64,000 nucleotides of DNA from Micromonospora_G sp044901685 (GTDB taxonomy: Bacteria > Actinomycetota > Actinomycetes > Mycobacteriales > Micromonosporaceae), in NCBI RefSeq assembly GCF_044901685.1, contig NZ_JBJDPS010000002.1, positions 62,001 through 126,000 of the forward strand, read 5' to 3'. Of this stretch, positions 35,261 to 43,058 are shown piece after piece. The translations under genes were made by a program, and so were the position numbers. A model generated the notes under the pieces. It was given only the letters and a program-made list of their open reading frames with translations, searched no databases and was not told the DNA's origin. Every line of letters begins with the position of its first letter. The stretch's first letter is position 1.

Positions 35261-36523
35261 TCAGGAGCTGGGCGTACCACCGGCGGTCGGGCTGGCCGGT
35301 GCGCCGGCCGTCGTCGCCGACACCGGCAGCGCGCTGCCCTTGATGAACTCTTCCCAGGTCATGTCCCAGGCGGTCCAGCCGTTGCCGCTCTCGAGCCGGC
35401 GCTCGGTGCCCTTCACCGTGACCGGGTCGCCGACCTTGGTCTTCTCGAACAGCCAGCGCGCGTTCGGGGTGGAAAGGTTGACGCAGCCGTGTGAGACGTT
35501 GCTGCGCCCCTGCTGCTCCACCGACCACGGGGCGGCGTGGATGTACTCGCCACCCCAGGTGAGACGCTGCGCGAAGTCGATGTCGGTGACGTAGCGGTTC
35601 GCGGGGTTCGGATCGTCCATGGTGTCGAAGACCGTGGACTCCTTCTTCTCCATCACCACCATCGTCCCGCTGGACGACGGCGTGGCCTTCTTGCCCAGGC
35701 TGACCGGCATGGTCCGGACGAGCTTCTCGTTCTCGAAGACCGTCATCTGCTTGTTCTCGTTGTCAATCTTCATCTCGAACCGGCTGCCGATCCTGGTGCT
35801 GGCCTTACGGTCGACGTTGCCGTACTTGCCGTTGCTCAGTGGGATGCCCTCCAGGGCGATGCGTACGGTCAGCTTGGTCTCCGGTTGCCAGAACTCCGGC
35901 GCCCGGTAGTACGCCTGCGTGCCGTTCGCCACCCAGTGCCACGCGCCCGGCTGTGGCGGGTCGGTACGGACGAACATCCGTTTCTGCACCGCCGCCCGGT
36001 CCTTCTGCGGGATGCCGGGGCTGAACTCGACCACCACCGGCATCGCCACGCCGTAGACCTTGTCGTCGAAGAGGTACAGCCCGGACCCGATCTGGCCACG
36101 CGGCTTCGCCATCGTGGTGAACGAGGTCGTCTTCGTCTCGACCTGGCCGGACGGGCCGGTGGCGGTCACCGTCGCGTCGTACTTCTTCGCGTACTTCAGC
36201 GGGGCGTCCGGCACCCAGGAGGTGCCGTCCTCCCGGAGACTGCCGGGAACCTTGGCGCCGCCACTGGTCACCGCGACCTCGGTGATCGTCCCGCCGCTCA
36301 CCGTGGTGCCGATCTCCGTGCTCACCGGCTGCTTCTCCGCGCCCGCCGCCGGGGCGATCGCGAGCGCCAGCGGCTCGGCGGGTGGGGTTGGACTGGCGGT
36401 CGCCTGGCCTGTCGCACTGACGAACTCCGGTCCGTCACCACCAGCGCCGCAGCCCCCCAGCGCCATTGGCGCAACCACGATCAGGGCGGCGATCGTCGCC
36501 CACGCCCGAGTCCCCTTAGCCAT
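35261..36523 (-). CDS. lipoprotein L,D-transpeptidase (LdtMt-like), paralogue
   Basis: This 420-residue paralogue has the same layout: lipoprotein signal with lipobox LGGC, two Ig-like domains and a YkuD domain with SHGCVNLS and YIHAAPW. The catalytic Cys and both His are present. The C-terminus keeps WTAWDMTWEEFIKGSALP. The two genes are in tandem with about 246 bp between them, so each likely has its own promoter. ATG 36523 is preferred to an in-frame TTG three codons upstream. Divergence in the Ig-like domains suggests separate localisation or timing. Confidence 0.92.
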   Translation of the reverse strand: MAKGTRAWATIAALIVVAPMALGGCGAGGDGPEFVSATGQATASPTPPAEPLALAIAPAAGAEKQPVSTEIGTTVSGGTITEVAVTSGGAKVPGSLREDGTSWVPDAPLKYAKKYDATVTATGPSGQVETKTTSFTTMAKPRGQIGSGLYLFDDKVYGVAMPVVVEFSPGIPQKDRAAVQKRMFVRTDPPQPGAWHWVANGTQAYYRAPEFWQPETKLTVRIALEGIPLSNGKYGNVDRKASTRIGSRFEMKIDNENKQMTVFENEKLVRTMPVSLGKKATPSSSGTMVVMEKKESTVFDTMDDPNPANRYVTDIDFAQRLTWGGEYIHAAPWSVEQQGRSNVSHGCVNLSTPNARWLFEKTKVGDPVTVKGTERRLESGNGWTAWDMTWEEFIKGSALPVSATTAGAPASPTAGGTPSS

Positions 36524-36735
36524 TGCCGACAACCCCGTTCATCCGCATCCTGCGGCACATCGTGCACCATCCGTACCAGACTTCGGTGCCCCGGCAGCGC
36601 GCTTGCGAAGTTTCGCCCCGTTTGCCGTCGCCGCTGCCCGTTTCCGCCGGGCGGTCCTGCCCGTCCGGGCGGCCACGGGTATCTGATTGGAGTCGGCTCG
36701 CGGGTGCGTGCTAGGGTTTCATCCGTTGTCAGAGA

Positions 36736-36811
36736 GCGCCGCTAGCTCAACTGGCAGAGCAGCGGACTCTTAATCCGCGGGTTCGGGGTTCGAGTCCCTG
36801 GCGGCGCACCA
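36736..36811 (+). tRNA. tRNA-Lys(CTT)
   Basis: This is a 76-nt cloverleaf with encoded CCA. Acceptor GCGCCGC pairs with GCGGCGC. The anticodon stem GCGGA/TCCGC holds the loop CTCTTAA with anticodon CTT. The D arm has GCTCAACTGGCAGAGC and the T arm GGTTCGAGTCC. The discriminator is A. Confidence 0.97.
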
Positions 36812-36816
36812 GCAAT

Positions 36817-36854
36817 AACCAAGGGCCATAGCTAATTAGCTATGGCCCTTGGTT
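36817..36854. terminator. perfect 38-bp palindrome after tRNA-Lys
   Basis: A 19-bp arm (AACCAAGGGCCATAGCTAA) is followed at once by its exact complement, with no loop bases. It starts 5 bp after the tRNA CCA. It most likely terminates tRNA-Lys. Its perfection and its place at the edge of a scrambled, gene-poor block also fit an integration or recombination scar; there is no integrase gene here to support that. Confidence 0.75.
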
Positions 36855-37252
36855 CGCGAGCGGGGCTCGGACGGGACCCCTCCAGTCCCGTGTTTTCGAG
36901 CCCCCATCACTGGTCTGACCTGCGCAAACAATGATCAAACCCTGCGGATCGTGTTTGGCCCTGCCGGTGAGCCGGGGAATGCTTGTCCTGCGCCAACACG
37001 GCCCCCGGACACGCAACCGGACACAACAGAGCCAGCAACCAGCCCGGCTCAGGCCGCCCGCTCAGCCCGGGGTTCGAATCGGCCGGCGCCAGCCCGGATG
37101 AATTCGGTGGGCGTCGAACTGGGGCCGGACGGAGCGCTTGCCCCCGAGGTGCTGTGACAGGTCGACGCCGGCCACTCGGCCGAGGTCGAGCGGCGTCCAC
37201 GTCTCAGGGGGAAGCCCACCAGCTCATTCTTCGCACGGCCCGGTGCCGAGAG
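36855..37252. other. gene-poor stretch, no supported gene
   Basis: About 400 bp between the tRNA-Lys palindrome and the operator at 37253 has no reading frame with protein-like pattern. A GGGTTCGAATCGGCC segment near 37072 looks like a tRNA T arm followed by GGCGCCA, but I could not build a cloverleaf around it. Given the remnants further right, this is probably decayed sequence. Confidence 0.5.
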
Positions 37253-37294
37253 CAGTGACGGCACGTCACGCATCGGCGTGACACGGCGTCACTG
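37253..37294. promoter_or_regulatory. dyad operator, copy C
   Basis: CAGTGACGGCACGTCAC, an 8-bp spacer, then GTGACACGGCGTCACTG. The left arm matches 15 of 17 bases of the left arm of copy A at 40484; the right arm matches 14 of 17 of the plus-strand right arm of copy B at 43084. Arm length and spacer are identical in all three copies. It lies about 97 bp upstream of a decayed alpha/beta hydrolase gene, so it once probably controlled that gene. The likely binder is the NarL-type regulator at 38701-39303. Confidence 0.65.
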
Positions 37295-37390
37295 TCGGGT
37301 GGCTGCGGCGGCTGGTGGCATGGAGAGCGGCGTGGACCCGGTGCAGACCAGACAGTCCACTTAGCGCGAGCGTTCGAAGGAGTCCGTGAC

Positions 37391-37614
37391 GTGAGCAGAA
37401 GGACGAGCATGACGTCCCGCCTCGGCAGGGGGCGCCGGCCCGTACGGCGACTGGGTTTCGCGAGTGTCGCCCTGGTGGCAGCGCCCTGCTGACCGTCGAA
37501 GGGCAGGGACACACCATCGTCTCGTCCGGGAAGAACAAGTGCGTCGACACCATCGCCGCGGACTACCTCATCGACCTCAAGCTGCCGGCCACCATGCCCA
37601 CCTGCTCCATCTGA
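37391..37614 (+). pseudogene. remnant of a secreted alpha/beta hydrolase (TAP-like C-terminus)
   Basis: A GTG start gives a secretion-type N-terminus (VSRRTSMTSRLGRGRRPVRR, then LGFASVALVAAPC) that meets a TGA stop. In another frame the sequence continues as ALLTVEGQGHTIVSSGKNKC and DTIAADYLIDLKLP..PTCSI to a TGA. That tail matches the end of TAP-like tripeptidyl aminopeptidases, where the His of G-x-G-H is catalytic; the intact gene at 43432-44898 ends in the same pattern (VTADQGGHGAYG..CANDTV). A large internal deletion with a frameshift explains the fusion. The operator upstream is of the same family as at the other two loci. Confidence 0.72.
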
Positions 37615-37699
37615 GTCCGTCCGTACGGCAACTCGCGGTGGACTCCAGCCCCGGCCGCACTCTCTTGCGGCTACTCAGGAACTGATAGAAAGTGGCTGG

Positions 37700-38086
37700 A
37701 TGGGGACCAGACAGGAGATCAGTGCGCTGTCGCCGGATGCCGACCTGGCGCGGGCCGACTCACTCGCGCGGGAGATCTTCTCGGACGTGGCCAACAAGTG
37801 GGCGTTTCTGATCATCGAGTTTCTCGGACAGCGCACCATGCGCTTCACCGAGCTGCGCCGGGAGGTCGGCGGTATCAGTCACAAGATGCTCACCCAGAAC
37901 CTGCGGATGCTGGAGCGCAACGGCCTGATTGAGCGGACCGTGTATCCCACCATCCCACCCCGCGTCGAATACACCCTCACGGAGGCTGGTGAGGGCTTGC
38001 GCGGGGTCGTCGACGGCATGTGCGGCTGGACCCAGCGGTACCTGAGCCACATCGAGGACTCACGCCGCAGCTTCGGTGACGTGTAG
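37700..38086 (+). CDS. HxlR family winged-helix transcriptional regulator
   Basis: This 128-residue protein has the HxlR/DUF24 winged helix: VANKWAFLIIEFLGQRTMRF, FTELRREVGGISHKMLTQNL and LRMLERNGLIERTVYPTIPP, split around residues 30-95, with RVEYTLTEAGEGL as the wing. The family responds to reactive carbonyls, quinones or oxidants, often through a conserved N-terminal Cys that is not present here. It converges with a RidA gene (9-bp gap). An inverted repeat of HxlR-site type lies upstream of that RidA gene, so RidA is a plausible target. Confidence 0.88.
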   Translation: MGTRQEISALSPDADLARADSLAREIFSDVANKWAFLIIEFLGQRTMRFTELRREVGGISHKMLTQNLRMLERNGLIERTVYPTIPPRVEYTLTEAGEGLRGVVDGMCGWTQRYLSHIEDSRRSFGDV

Positions 38087-38095
38087 TCGTTCTCC

Positions 38096-38503
38096 TTAGT
38101 CGAGGATGGCCGTCGCCTCGACCTCCACCAGGTGCTCGGGAACGTGCAGCGCCACGATGCCGAACAGGGAGACCGGCGCCGCCGGGGTGATACCCAGTTT
38201 GGCGGATGCCCGGGCGATTCCGTCCAGGAGTTCTGGCATCCGGTCCGGTGTCCAGTCGACGACGTACACGGTCAGCTTCACCAGATCGGCGAAGGACGCC
38301 CCGACACCGGCCAACGCGGTGGCGACGTTGAGATAGCTCTGCTCGACCTGGGCGCTGAGATCGCCCTCGCCGATCGTCTTCCCGTCCGCGTCCCAGGCGA
38401 CCTGTCCGGCGAGGTGGATCAGCTTCGAACCTGTCGCCACCGACACCTGGTGGTAGACGTCGACCTGGGGCAGGCCGTTCGGATTGACCAGGGTGACCGC
38501 CAT
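38096..38503 (-). CDS. RidA family protein (YjgF/YER057c/UK114)
   Basis: This 135-residue protein matches the RidA family. Members hydrolyse reactive enamine/imine intermediates such as 2-aminoacrylate or act in catabolic pathways. Family blocks are HLAGQVAWDADG near residue 30, QSYLNVATALAGVGASFADLVKLTVYVVD and the C-terminal VEVEATAIL. The Arg typical of true RidA deaminases (R-N/C-x-x-E-x-E) is replaced by H-L-V-E-V-E, so it is probably one of the Rid groups without imine deaminase activity. ATG 38503 has a GAGGAGG site. It is next to an HxlR regulator. Confidence 0.88.
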   Translation of the reverse strand: MAVTLVNPNGLPQVDVYHQVSVATGSKLIHLAGQVAWDADGKTIGEGDLSAQVEQSYLNVATALAGVGASFADLVKLTVYVVDWTPDRMPELLDGIARASAKLGITPAAPVSLFGIVALHVPEHLVEVEATAILD

Positions 38504-38531
38504 GACAAGGACCTCCTCGTTCGCTCTCCTT

Positions 38532-38546
38532 TGGTTACTGGATAAC
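38532..38546. promoter_or_regulatory. inverted repeat upstream of the RidA gene
   Basis: GGTTACTGGATAACC is a perfect 5-bp inverted repeat with a 5-bp centre, 29 bp upstream of the RidA start. A second short dyad (GGTAACTACC) lies at 38606-38615. HxlR-type regulators bind short inverted repeats of GTAAC character, and such a gene is adjacent. The assignment is inference. Confidence 0.4.
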
Positions 38547-38700
38547 CGTAAGAGATCGTCAGATGTAGGGGAAGAAGGCACCTTTCCGAGACTCGGGAAC
38601 CTTTCGGTAACTACCTACTCCATCCATCCCGCCCAGTCAGTGCCCTCGCTCAGCAGTGCCAGTGCCAGTGCCAGATGGCGGGGGCCGTCCGGACCGTCGC

Positions 38701-39303
38701 TCACAGCCAGTCGTGCTCGCGGGCGTAGCGTGCCGCCTCGTGGCGGGTGTGGGTCTGGGTCTTCTGCATGGCGTTGGAGAGGTAGTTGCGCACGGTGCCC
38801 TGCGCGAGGTGGAGCCGGCGGGCGATGTCGGCGACCGAGTAACCGGAGCCGGTCTCTCGCAGGACATCGAGTTCGCGGTCGGTCAGGGGGCAGTCGTCGA
38901 TGACGGCCAGCGCGGAGACCTCCGGATCGATCCAGCGCCTGCCGGTGTGCAGGGTGGCGATGACCGAGGTGATGTGGGCCGGCTCGGAGGACTTGCTGAC
39001 GAAGCCCTGGACGCCGAGTTTTAACGCCTTTCGCAGCACGCCCGGTCGTGCGTGCCGGGTGAGCATGAGGACGACCTGTTCCGGGCGCGCGCGGCGGATC
39101 CGCGCGACCGCGTCGAGGCCGTCCACGCCCGGCATCTCCAGGTCGATGACGAGCACGTCGGGTCGGTGTCGCAGGGTGGCTTCGACGGCTGTTTGTCCGT
39201 CTTGTGCCTCGGCGAGGACGGTGATGTCGCCCTCCAGCGGCAGTAGTGCGGCCAGGGCCGTGCGGAGCAACACCTCGTCGTCGGCGAGCACGATGGTCGT
39301 CAT
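38701..39303 (-). CDS. NarL/DesR-type response regulator
   Basis: This 200-residue regulator has a receiver domain with phospho-acceptor Asp54 in VIDLEMPG, acidic pocket DDE at 8-10 and conserved Lys in FVSKSS near residue 103. The C-terminal LuxR-type helix-turn-helix begins LTDRELDVLRETGSGYSVAD and continues ARRLHLAQGTVRNYLSNA. Its closest functional analogues are DesR-like regulators. The gene overlaps the sensor kinase gene by ATGA, so the pair is coupled. The likely target is the 17-8-17 dyad present three times nearby, including just upstream of the kinase gene (autoregulation) and of the ABC exporter. Confidence 0.92.
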   Translation of the reverse strand: MTTIVLADDEVLLRTALAALLPLEGDITVLAEAQDGQTAVEATLRHRPDVLVIDLEMPGVDGLDAVARIRRARPEQVVLMLTRHARPGVLRKALKLGVQGFVSKSSEPAHITSVIATLHTGRRWIDPEVSALAVIDDCPLTDRELDVLRETGSGYSVADIARRLHLAQGTVRNYLSNAMQKTQTHTRHEAARYAREHDWL

Positions 39304-40454
39304 CGGTCCTGCTCCCGGGCAGCCGCGGTGGTGCCGGAACGAGCGGACGGGAACATCGCGGCCGTCCGGAACCGCCCCTCGTGCTGTTCCACGGTCAGCT
39401 CACCTCCGTCGCCGGACACTCGTTGTCGCAGAGCCGAGAGCCCCCTGAGGTCGGGAGGTGAGGTGCCCGTCACCCCGTCGTTGACGATCGTGATACCCGC
39501 CTCGGAGAGCGTGATCTGCACCTGGGTTGCCTGTGAGTGGCGGAGGACATTGGTGGTCGTCTCGCGCAGTACCTGGCCGAGCAGTTCGCCGGCCCGGGTG
39601 TCGACCTCGGCCTCACGGGTCAGCCGCACCCGGATGCCGGCGGCCTCGAACAGGTTCTTGGCGTTCTCGATCTCCGCCGAGAGATTCAGCCGCCGTTGGG
39701 CGTAGGCGAGTTCCTTGGTCTGCGCGATGGTGTCGCTGACCAGGGCGTACGTCTCGCGTAGTTCCTTTTCCGCCCGTTCGGTGTCGCGGAGCAGCAGTTT
39801 CTGCGCCAGCGCGATCTTGAGCTTCACCACGTGCAGGGTGTGGCCCTGGATGTCGTGCAGGTCACTGGCGAACCGGACGCGTTCCCGGACGACGGCCAGC
39901 TCCGCCTCGCGCTCCCGGGTCTGTTCGAGTTCCCGGATGAGGTCGTAGAACCGCTCGCCCACGATTGTCATGACCGTCACCAGGACGGTGAGGGCAGTCG
40001 GGATGAGGACGTAGTCGACCAGGACCTGGCGTACGTCGTCCCGCTCCACCAGCAGGCGCGCCGCGCCGACGACGGCGACGTAGGAGAACAGCCCGGCCAC
40101 CGCCAGGCCCCGCCGCCGCCGCACCTCGCGCAGGGCGAGGGAACCAACGGCGCAGAAGCCCCAGTACGCGTTCGGGCTGCCGGTCAGCAGCACCCCCAGC
40201 GGCCAGACGGCTCCCGCCACGATCAGGCCGGGTAGCACGACCCGGGCGAGGTCGTTGGCCGTCCACCGTTCGAAGGCCACCAGGCCGGCCACGACCCCCG
40301 GAGCCAGGACGATGACGTGCCACCAGGCATGCGCGTCGAGGAACAGGAGGACTGCCGCAGCGATCATGAGCGGCGGCAGTGAGACCGCGAGGTTGAGCCG
40401 GCGCAGCCGTCCCTGCGTCGACTCGGTGTAGCGCGGCGATCTTGCGGTCACCAT
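39300..40454 (-). CDS. DesK-like sensor histidine kinase
   Basis: This 384-residue kinase has five or six N-terminal helices (about residues 25-165), a short coiled linker (LIRELEQTREREAELAVV) and a HisKA_3 domain with phospho-acceptor His200 in SDLHDIQGHTLHVV. The HATPase domain follows: N box LRETTTNVLRHSQA, G1-like TIVNDGV and G2-like LRGLSALRQRV. No extracellular sensor domain is present, so it probably senses a membrane signal such as an antimicrobial or lipid state. The ATG at 40454 lies 30 bp from the dyad operator; the first 23 residues recur as a remnant at 43130. Confidence 0.93.
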   Translation of the reverse strand: MVTARSPRYTESTQGRLRRLNLAVSLPPLMIAAAVLLFLDAHAWWHVIVLAPGVVAGLVAFERWTANDLARVVLPGLIVAGAVWPLGVLLTGSPNAYWGFCAVGSLALREVRRRRGLAVAGLFSYVAVVGAARLLVERDDVRQVLVDYVLIPTALTVLVTVMTIVGERFYDLIRELEQTREREAELAVVRERVRFASDLHDIQGHTLHVVKLKIALAQKLLLRDTERAEKELRETYALVSDTIAQTKELAYAQRRLNLSAEIENAKNLFEAAGIRVRLTREAEVDTRAGELLGQVLRETTTNVLRHSQATQVQITLSEAGITIVNDGVTGTSPPDLRGLSALRQRVSGDGGELTVEQHEGRFRTAAMFPSARSGTTAAAREQDR

Positions 40455-40483
40455 CCCAGTATCCGGCTTCCACCGGCCACGAC

Positions 40484-40525
40484 CAGTGACACCACGTCAC
40501 CTGCGGTCGTGACGCCGCGCCACTG
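40484..40525. promoter_or_regulatory. dyad operator, copy A
   Basis: CAGTGACACCACGTCAC, spacer CTGCGGTC, then GTGACGCCGCGCCACTG. It lies between the start of the kinase gene (minus strand) and the start of an ABC ATPase remnant (plus strand). The left arm is identical to that of copy B read in the equivalent direction. It is the probable binding site of the adjacent NarL-type regulator. Confidence 0.7.
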
Positions 40526-40558
40526 ACGGGTCGGCTGCGCCCGCACTGTCGTGGCGGC

Positions 40559-40670
40559 GTATCCGTCACACCAGGCATCGAAGTCGAACGCCTGGACCTC
40601 ACGCACGGCGACTTTCACGCGGTGAGGGATCTCTCTTTCGAGGTACGGCGGGGGAGCTGTACCCGCTGCC
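40559..40670 (+). pseudogene. 5' remnant of an ABC transporter ATPase gene
   Basis: The plus strand codes IEVERLDLTHGDFHAVRDLS and then FEVRRG, which matches the N-terminus of the intact ATPase at 42144-43025 at 22 of 26 residues. The start codon has become GTA. A one-base deletion after CGGCGGGG breaks the frame just before Walker A, and homology ends near 40670. It points away from the kinase gene across operator copy A, the mirror image of the intact arrangement at 43.0 kb. Confidence 0.75.
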
Positions 40671-40720
40671 GGTGTCCTTCCTCCCCGCCCGGAACCGCTC
40701 GACGAGGGCTCACCCACGCC

Positions 40721-41401
40721 CTAGCTTCGAGGAAGCACGGTGATGGCCACGATGGCGCTGTTGACGACCGTGGCCGTCACGGTGCGGGTCACGGCTGCCG
40801 CCGCGGCGTCGGCACCCCAGTCGCCGCGCTCGAGTTCCTTGGCCCGCGCGATCACCGCCGACGTCCACGGGATCTCGCGGTCGAACTGCGGGAGCGTCCC
40901 GCTCGCCGAGAGCAGCGCCGCGAGCGCGGCGACACGGGCTTGCGGCTCCGCGCCGTCCACGAGGACCTGCCGAACGTCGCCGAGCAGGCGGGCCCGTCGT
41001 TCGGTCCTGCCGTCCCGCAGGGCCGTCGTCCGGAACAGGCCGAGCACCCTACGGGGCCGCTGGTCGATGTCGCCTCGCGCGATGAGCCGCTCCAACACCG
41101 GTTTACGCAGGGCGGGACCGATCGCCGCCAGTGCCGTCTGTACCCCCCTCGGTTTCTCGGCGAGGTAGTCCCACGCCGGGCGGAGGAGGCCGTCCGACGG
41201 TGGGTGACCCGCCACGCTCCTGACCCGCCCCCGGGCCGCCGTGGTCAGGTAATCGCCGAGGGCGAGGTCCGCGAGGACCGCTCCACCGAGGACGTAGAAG
41301 AGGATGTTCTCACCCGCGATGGTCCCGGACCTGGGTTGGAACAGAAGCAGCAGGAGATCTTCCACGAGGGTCGGGACGTCCGACCGGGGTTCGGTGGTCA
41401 T
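40721..41401 (-). CDS. GPP34 (GOLPH3-like) family phosphoprotein
   Basis: This 226-residue all-helical protein matches the GPP34/Vps74 family, known from eukaryotic Golgi phosphoinositide binding and widespread without known function in actinobacteria. Family blocks are VEDLLLLLFQPRSGTIAG at the N-terminus, GGAVLADLALGDYL, and the C-terminal AVIARAKELERGDWGADAAA. The ATG overlaps the end of the ABC permease gene (ATGA), so it is the third gene of the exporter operon. A role at the membrane, perhaps binding anionic lipids next to the exporter, is inferred from the family and position. Confidence 0.85.
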   Translation of the reverse strand: MTTEPRSDVPTLVEDLLLLLFQPRSGTIAGENILFYVLGGAVLADLALGDYLTTAARGRVRSVAGHPPSDGLLRPAWDYLAEKPRGVQTALAAIGPALRKPVLERLIARGDIDQRPRRVLGLFRTTALRDGRTERRARLLGDVRQVLVDGAEPQARVAALAALLSASGTLPQFDREIPWTSAVIARAKELERGDWGADAAAAAVTRTVTATVVNSAIVAITVLPRS

Positions 41402-42117
41402 CGGCGGGGCTCCCAGCGGAAGAGTCGGGTGGCGAGGGCGACGGCGATGACGACCCAGCCGAGCGTGGGCGCGAGCAGGAGCAGGGAGTCGGTCACGGCG
41501 ACGCCGCCGTTCCAGGCGTTCATGGTCAGTTCGGTGGCCGCGCCGCCGGGCAGCAGCCGCTTGAGCCAGGCGAGGTTCTCGGTGCCGGAGATGCCCACCC
41601 AGCTAGCCATGGCGATCACACCGAGGGTGACGGGCAGGGTGGTGACCTGGGCGTGTTCGGGGGAGTTCGTCAATCCGGCCGTGGCCAGGGCCAGGCCGAT
41701 CATCATGGCCAGGGTCGCGAGGACCGCCACGACCAGCAGGGCGACGTTGGCCGGTTCACCGGCGACCACGGCCAGGGCGGTCAGGATCGCGGTCACCTGC
41801 ACCACGGCGAGGACGAGTACGGGCAACAGCAGGCCGGCGAGGATGCCGGCGTCGCCTTCGGCGGTGGAGCGCAGCCGCTTGAGGAAGAGATTCTGCCGCC
41901 GTGACGCCAGGGTGGTGACGGCCGTGGCGTAGAGCCCAAACGCGGCCACGGTGAACACTACGATCGCGGCGATGTAGCCGAGGCTCCCGATGGCGGCGTA
42001 GGTCTCGTGCTGACGGACGAAGAACACACAGACCGCGGCCGGGATGATGAGGCTGGTGATCAGCACCAGCCGGTTGCGGAAAATCTGGATCAGTTCGCTG
42101 GACGCGATGGGAATCAC
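41398..42117 (-). CDS. ABC-2 type exporter permease
   Basis: This 239-residue permease has six hydrophobic helices (VLITSLIIPAAVCVFFV, SLGYIAAIVVFTVAAFGLYA, LAGLLLPVLVLAVVQVTAIL and three more) and the ABC-2 pattern seen in two-component-linked drug or peptide exporters. I chose the GTG at 42117, which has AGGAG seven bases upstream. A TTG at 42147 that overlaps the ATPase stop is an alternative giving ten more residues. It lies between the ATPase and the GPP34 gene in one operon. Confidence 0.87.
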   Translation of the reverse strand: MIPIASSELIQIFRNRLVLITSLIIPAAVCVFFVRQHETYAAIGSLGYIAAIVVFTVAAFGLYATAVTTLASRRQNLFLKRLRSTAEGDAGILAGLLLPVLVLAVVQVTAILTALAVVAGEPANVALLVVAVLATLAMMIGLALATAGLTNSPEHAQVTTLPVTLGVIAMASWVGISGTENLAWLKRLLPGGAATELTMNAWNGGVAVTDSLLLLAPTLGWVVIAVALATRLFRWEPRR

Positions 42118-42143
42118 GGTGATGCTCCTCTCGGAAGAACGAA

Positions 42144-43025
42144 TCAACTGTTGATGGCGCGGAAGACGTCGTCGAGCCGGGTCGGCCCAGCCGCCAGGTC
42201 CCGCAGCTCCACGGCGTGGTCCTGCGCCCAGCCGAGCAGGAGGTGCAGGTCCTTCTGCAGCTCGAAGGTCTCGACCATGACCTTCCCGTCCGCGTCGACG
42301 GTGGCCCGCACCGGCAGCATCGGCGCCGACGCCGAGAGGGAGAAGCGGATGACCGCCGGCAGGGTGCGGGTCAGCTCGGAGACGGTGCCCTCCCGGTGGA
42401 AGGCGCCCTCGTGCATCAGCCCGATCCGGTCCGCGCGCTGTTGCGCCTCCTCCAGGTAGTGCGTGGTGAGCACGATGGTCGCGCCGTTCTCCCGCAGCCG
42501 GTCCACAGTCGCCCAGACGGCGTCGCGTGACTGAATGTCGAGGCCGGTGGTCGGCTCGTCCAAAAAGATCAGCTCTGGGGTGCCGTAGACCGCGGTGGCG
42601 AAGTCCAGCCGCCGCTTCTCCCCGCCGGACAGGTGCGACACCTTGCGGCTGGCTCGACCGGTGAGGTCGACCAGGTCGAGCACCCGGTCGACGTCGTCGG
42701 TGCGCCGGGTGAGCCGGCCGACCAGACCGACGGACTCACGGACGGTGAGGTCCGGGGAGAACCCGCTCTCCTGGAGCATGACACCCGTCCGAGGACGTAC
42801 CGCTCGCCGGTCGACGGGGCTGTGCCCGAAGACGCGTACCGTGCCCGAGGTCGGCCTCCGGTGTCCCTCGACAACCTCCAGGGTCGAGGTCTTCCCGGCT
42901 CCGTTGGTACCCAGCAGTGCGTAGAGCTCTCCGGGCCGTACCTCGAAGGAGAGGTCCTTCACGGCGTGGAAGTCGCCGTAGGTGAGGTTCAGCCGTTCGA
43001 CTTCGATGACCGGTGTGGTGGACAT
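42144..43025 (-). CDS. ABC exporter ATP-binding protein
   Basis: This 293-residue ATPase has Walker A GTNGAGKTS, Q-loop LQESGFSPDLTV, signature LSGGEKRRLDFA, Walker B LIFLDEPTTGLD and switch His in TTHYLEEAQQ. The C-terminal 75 residues form the small extra domain common in DrrA-like drug exporter ATPases. The ATG at 43025 is followed by VIEVERLNLTYGDFHAVKD, the segment duplicated as a remnant at 40559. It heads the exporter operon and lies 34 bp from operator copy B, so it is probably switched on by the two-component system at 38.7-40.5 kb. Confidence 0.94.
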   Translation of the reverse strand: MSTTPVIEVERLNLTYGDFHAVKDLSFEVRPGELYALLGTNGAGKTSTLEVVEGHRRPTSGTVRVFGHSPVDRRAVRPRTGVMLQESGFSPDLTVRESVGLVGRLTRRTDDVDRVLDLVDLTGRASRKVSHLSGGEKRRLDFATAVYGTPELIFLDEPTTGLDIQSRDAVWATVDRLRENGATIVLTTHYLEEAQQRADRIGLMHEGAFHREGTVSELTRTLPAVIRFSLSASAPMLPVRATVDADGKVMVETFELQKDLHLLLGWAQDHAVELRDLAAGPTRLDDVFRAINS

Positions 43026-43058
43026 GTACCTAGGACAGCGCGGGCGCGGCCGACCCGT

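Noticed and set aside
37060..37110. tRNA fragment suggested by GGGTTCGAATCGGCC followed by GGCGCCA
   Set aside because: No matching acceptor, D or anticodon arm could be found upstream; kept only as part of a decayed stretch.
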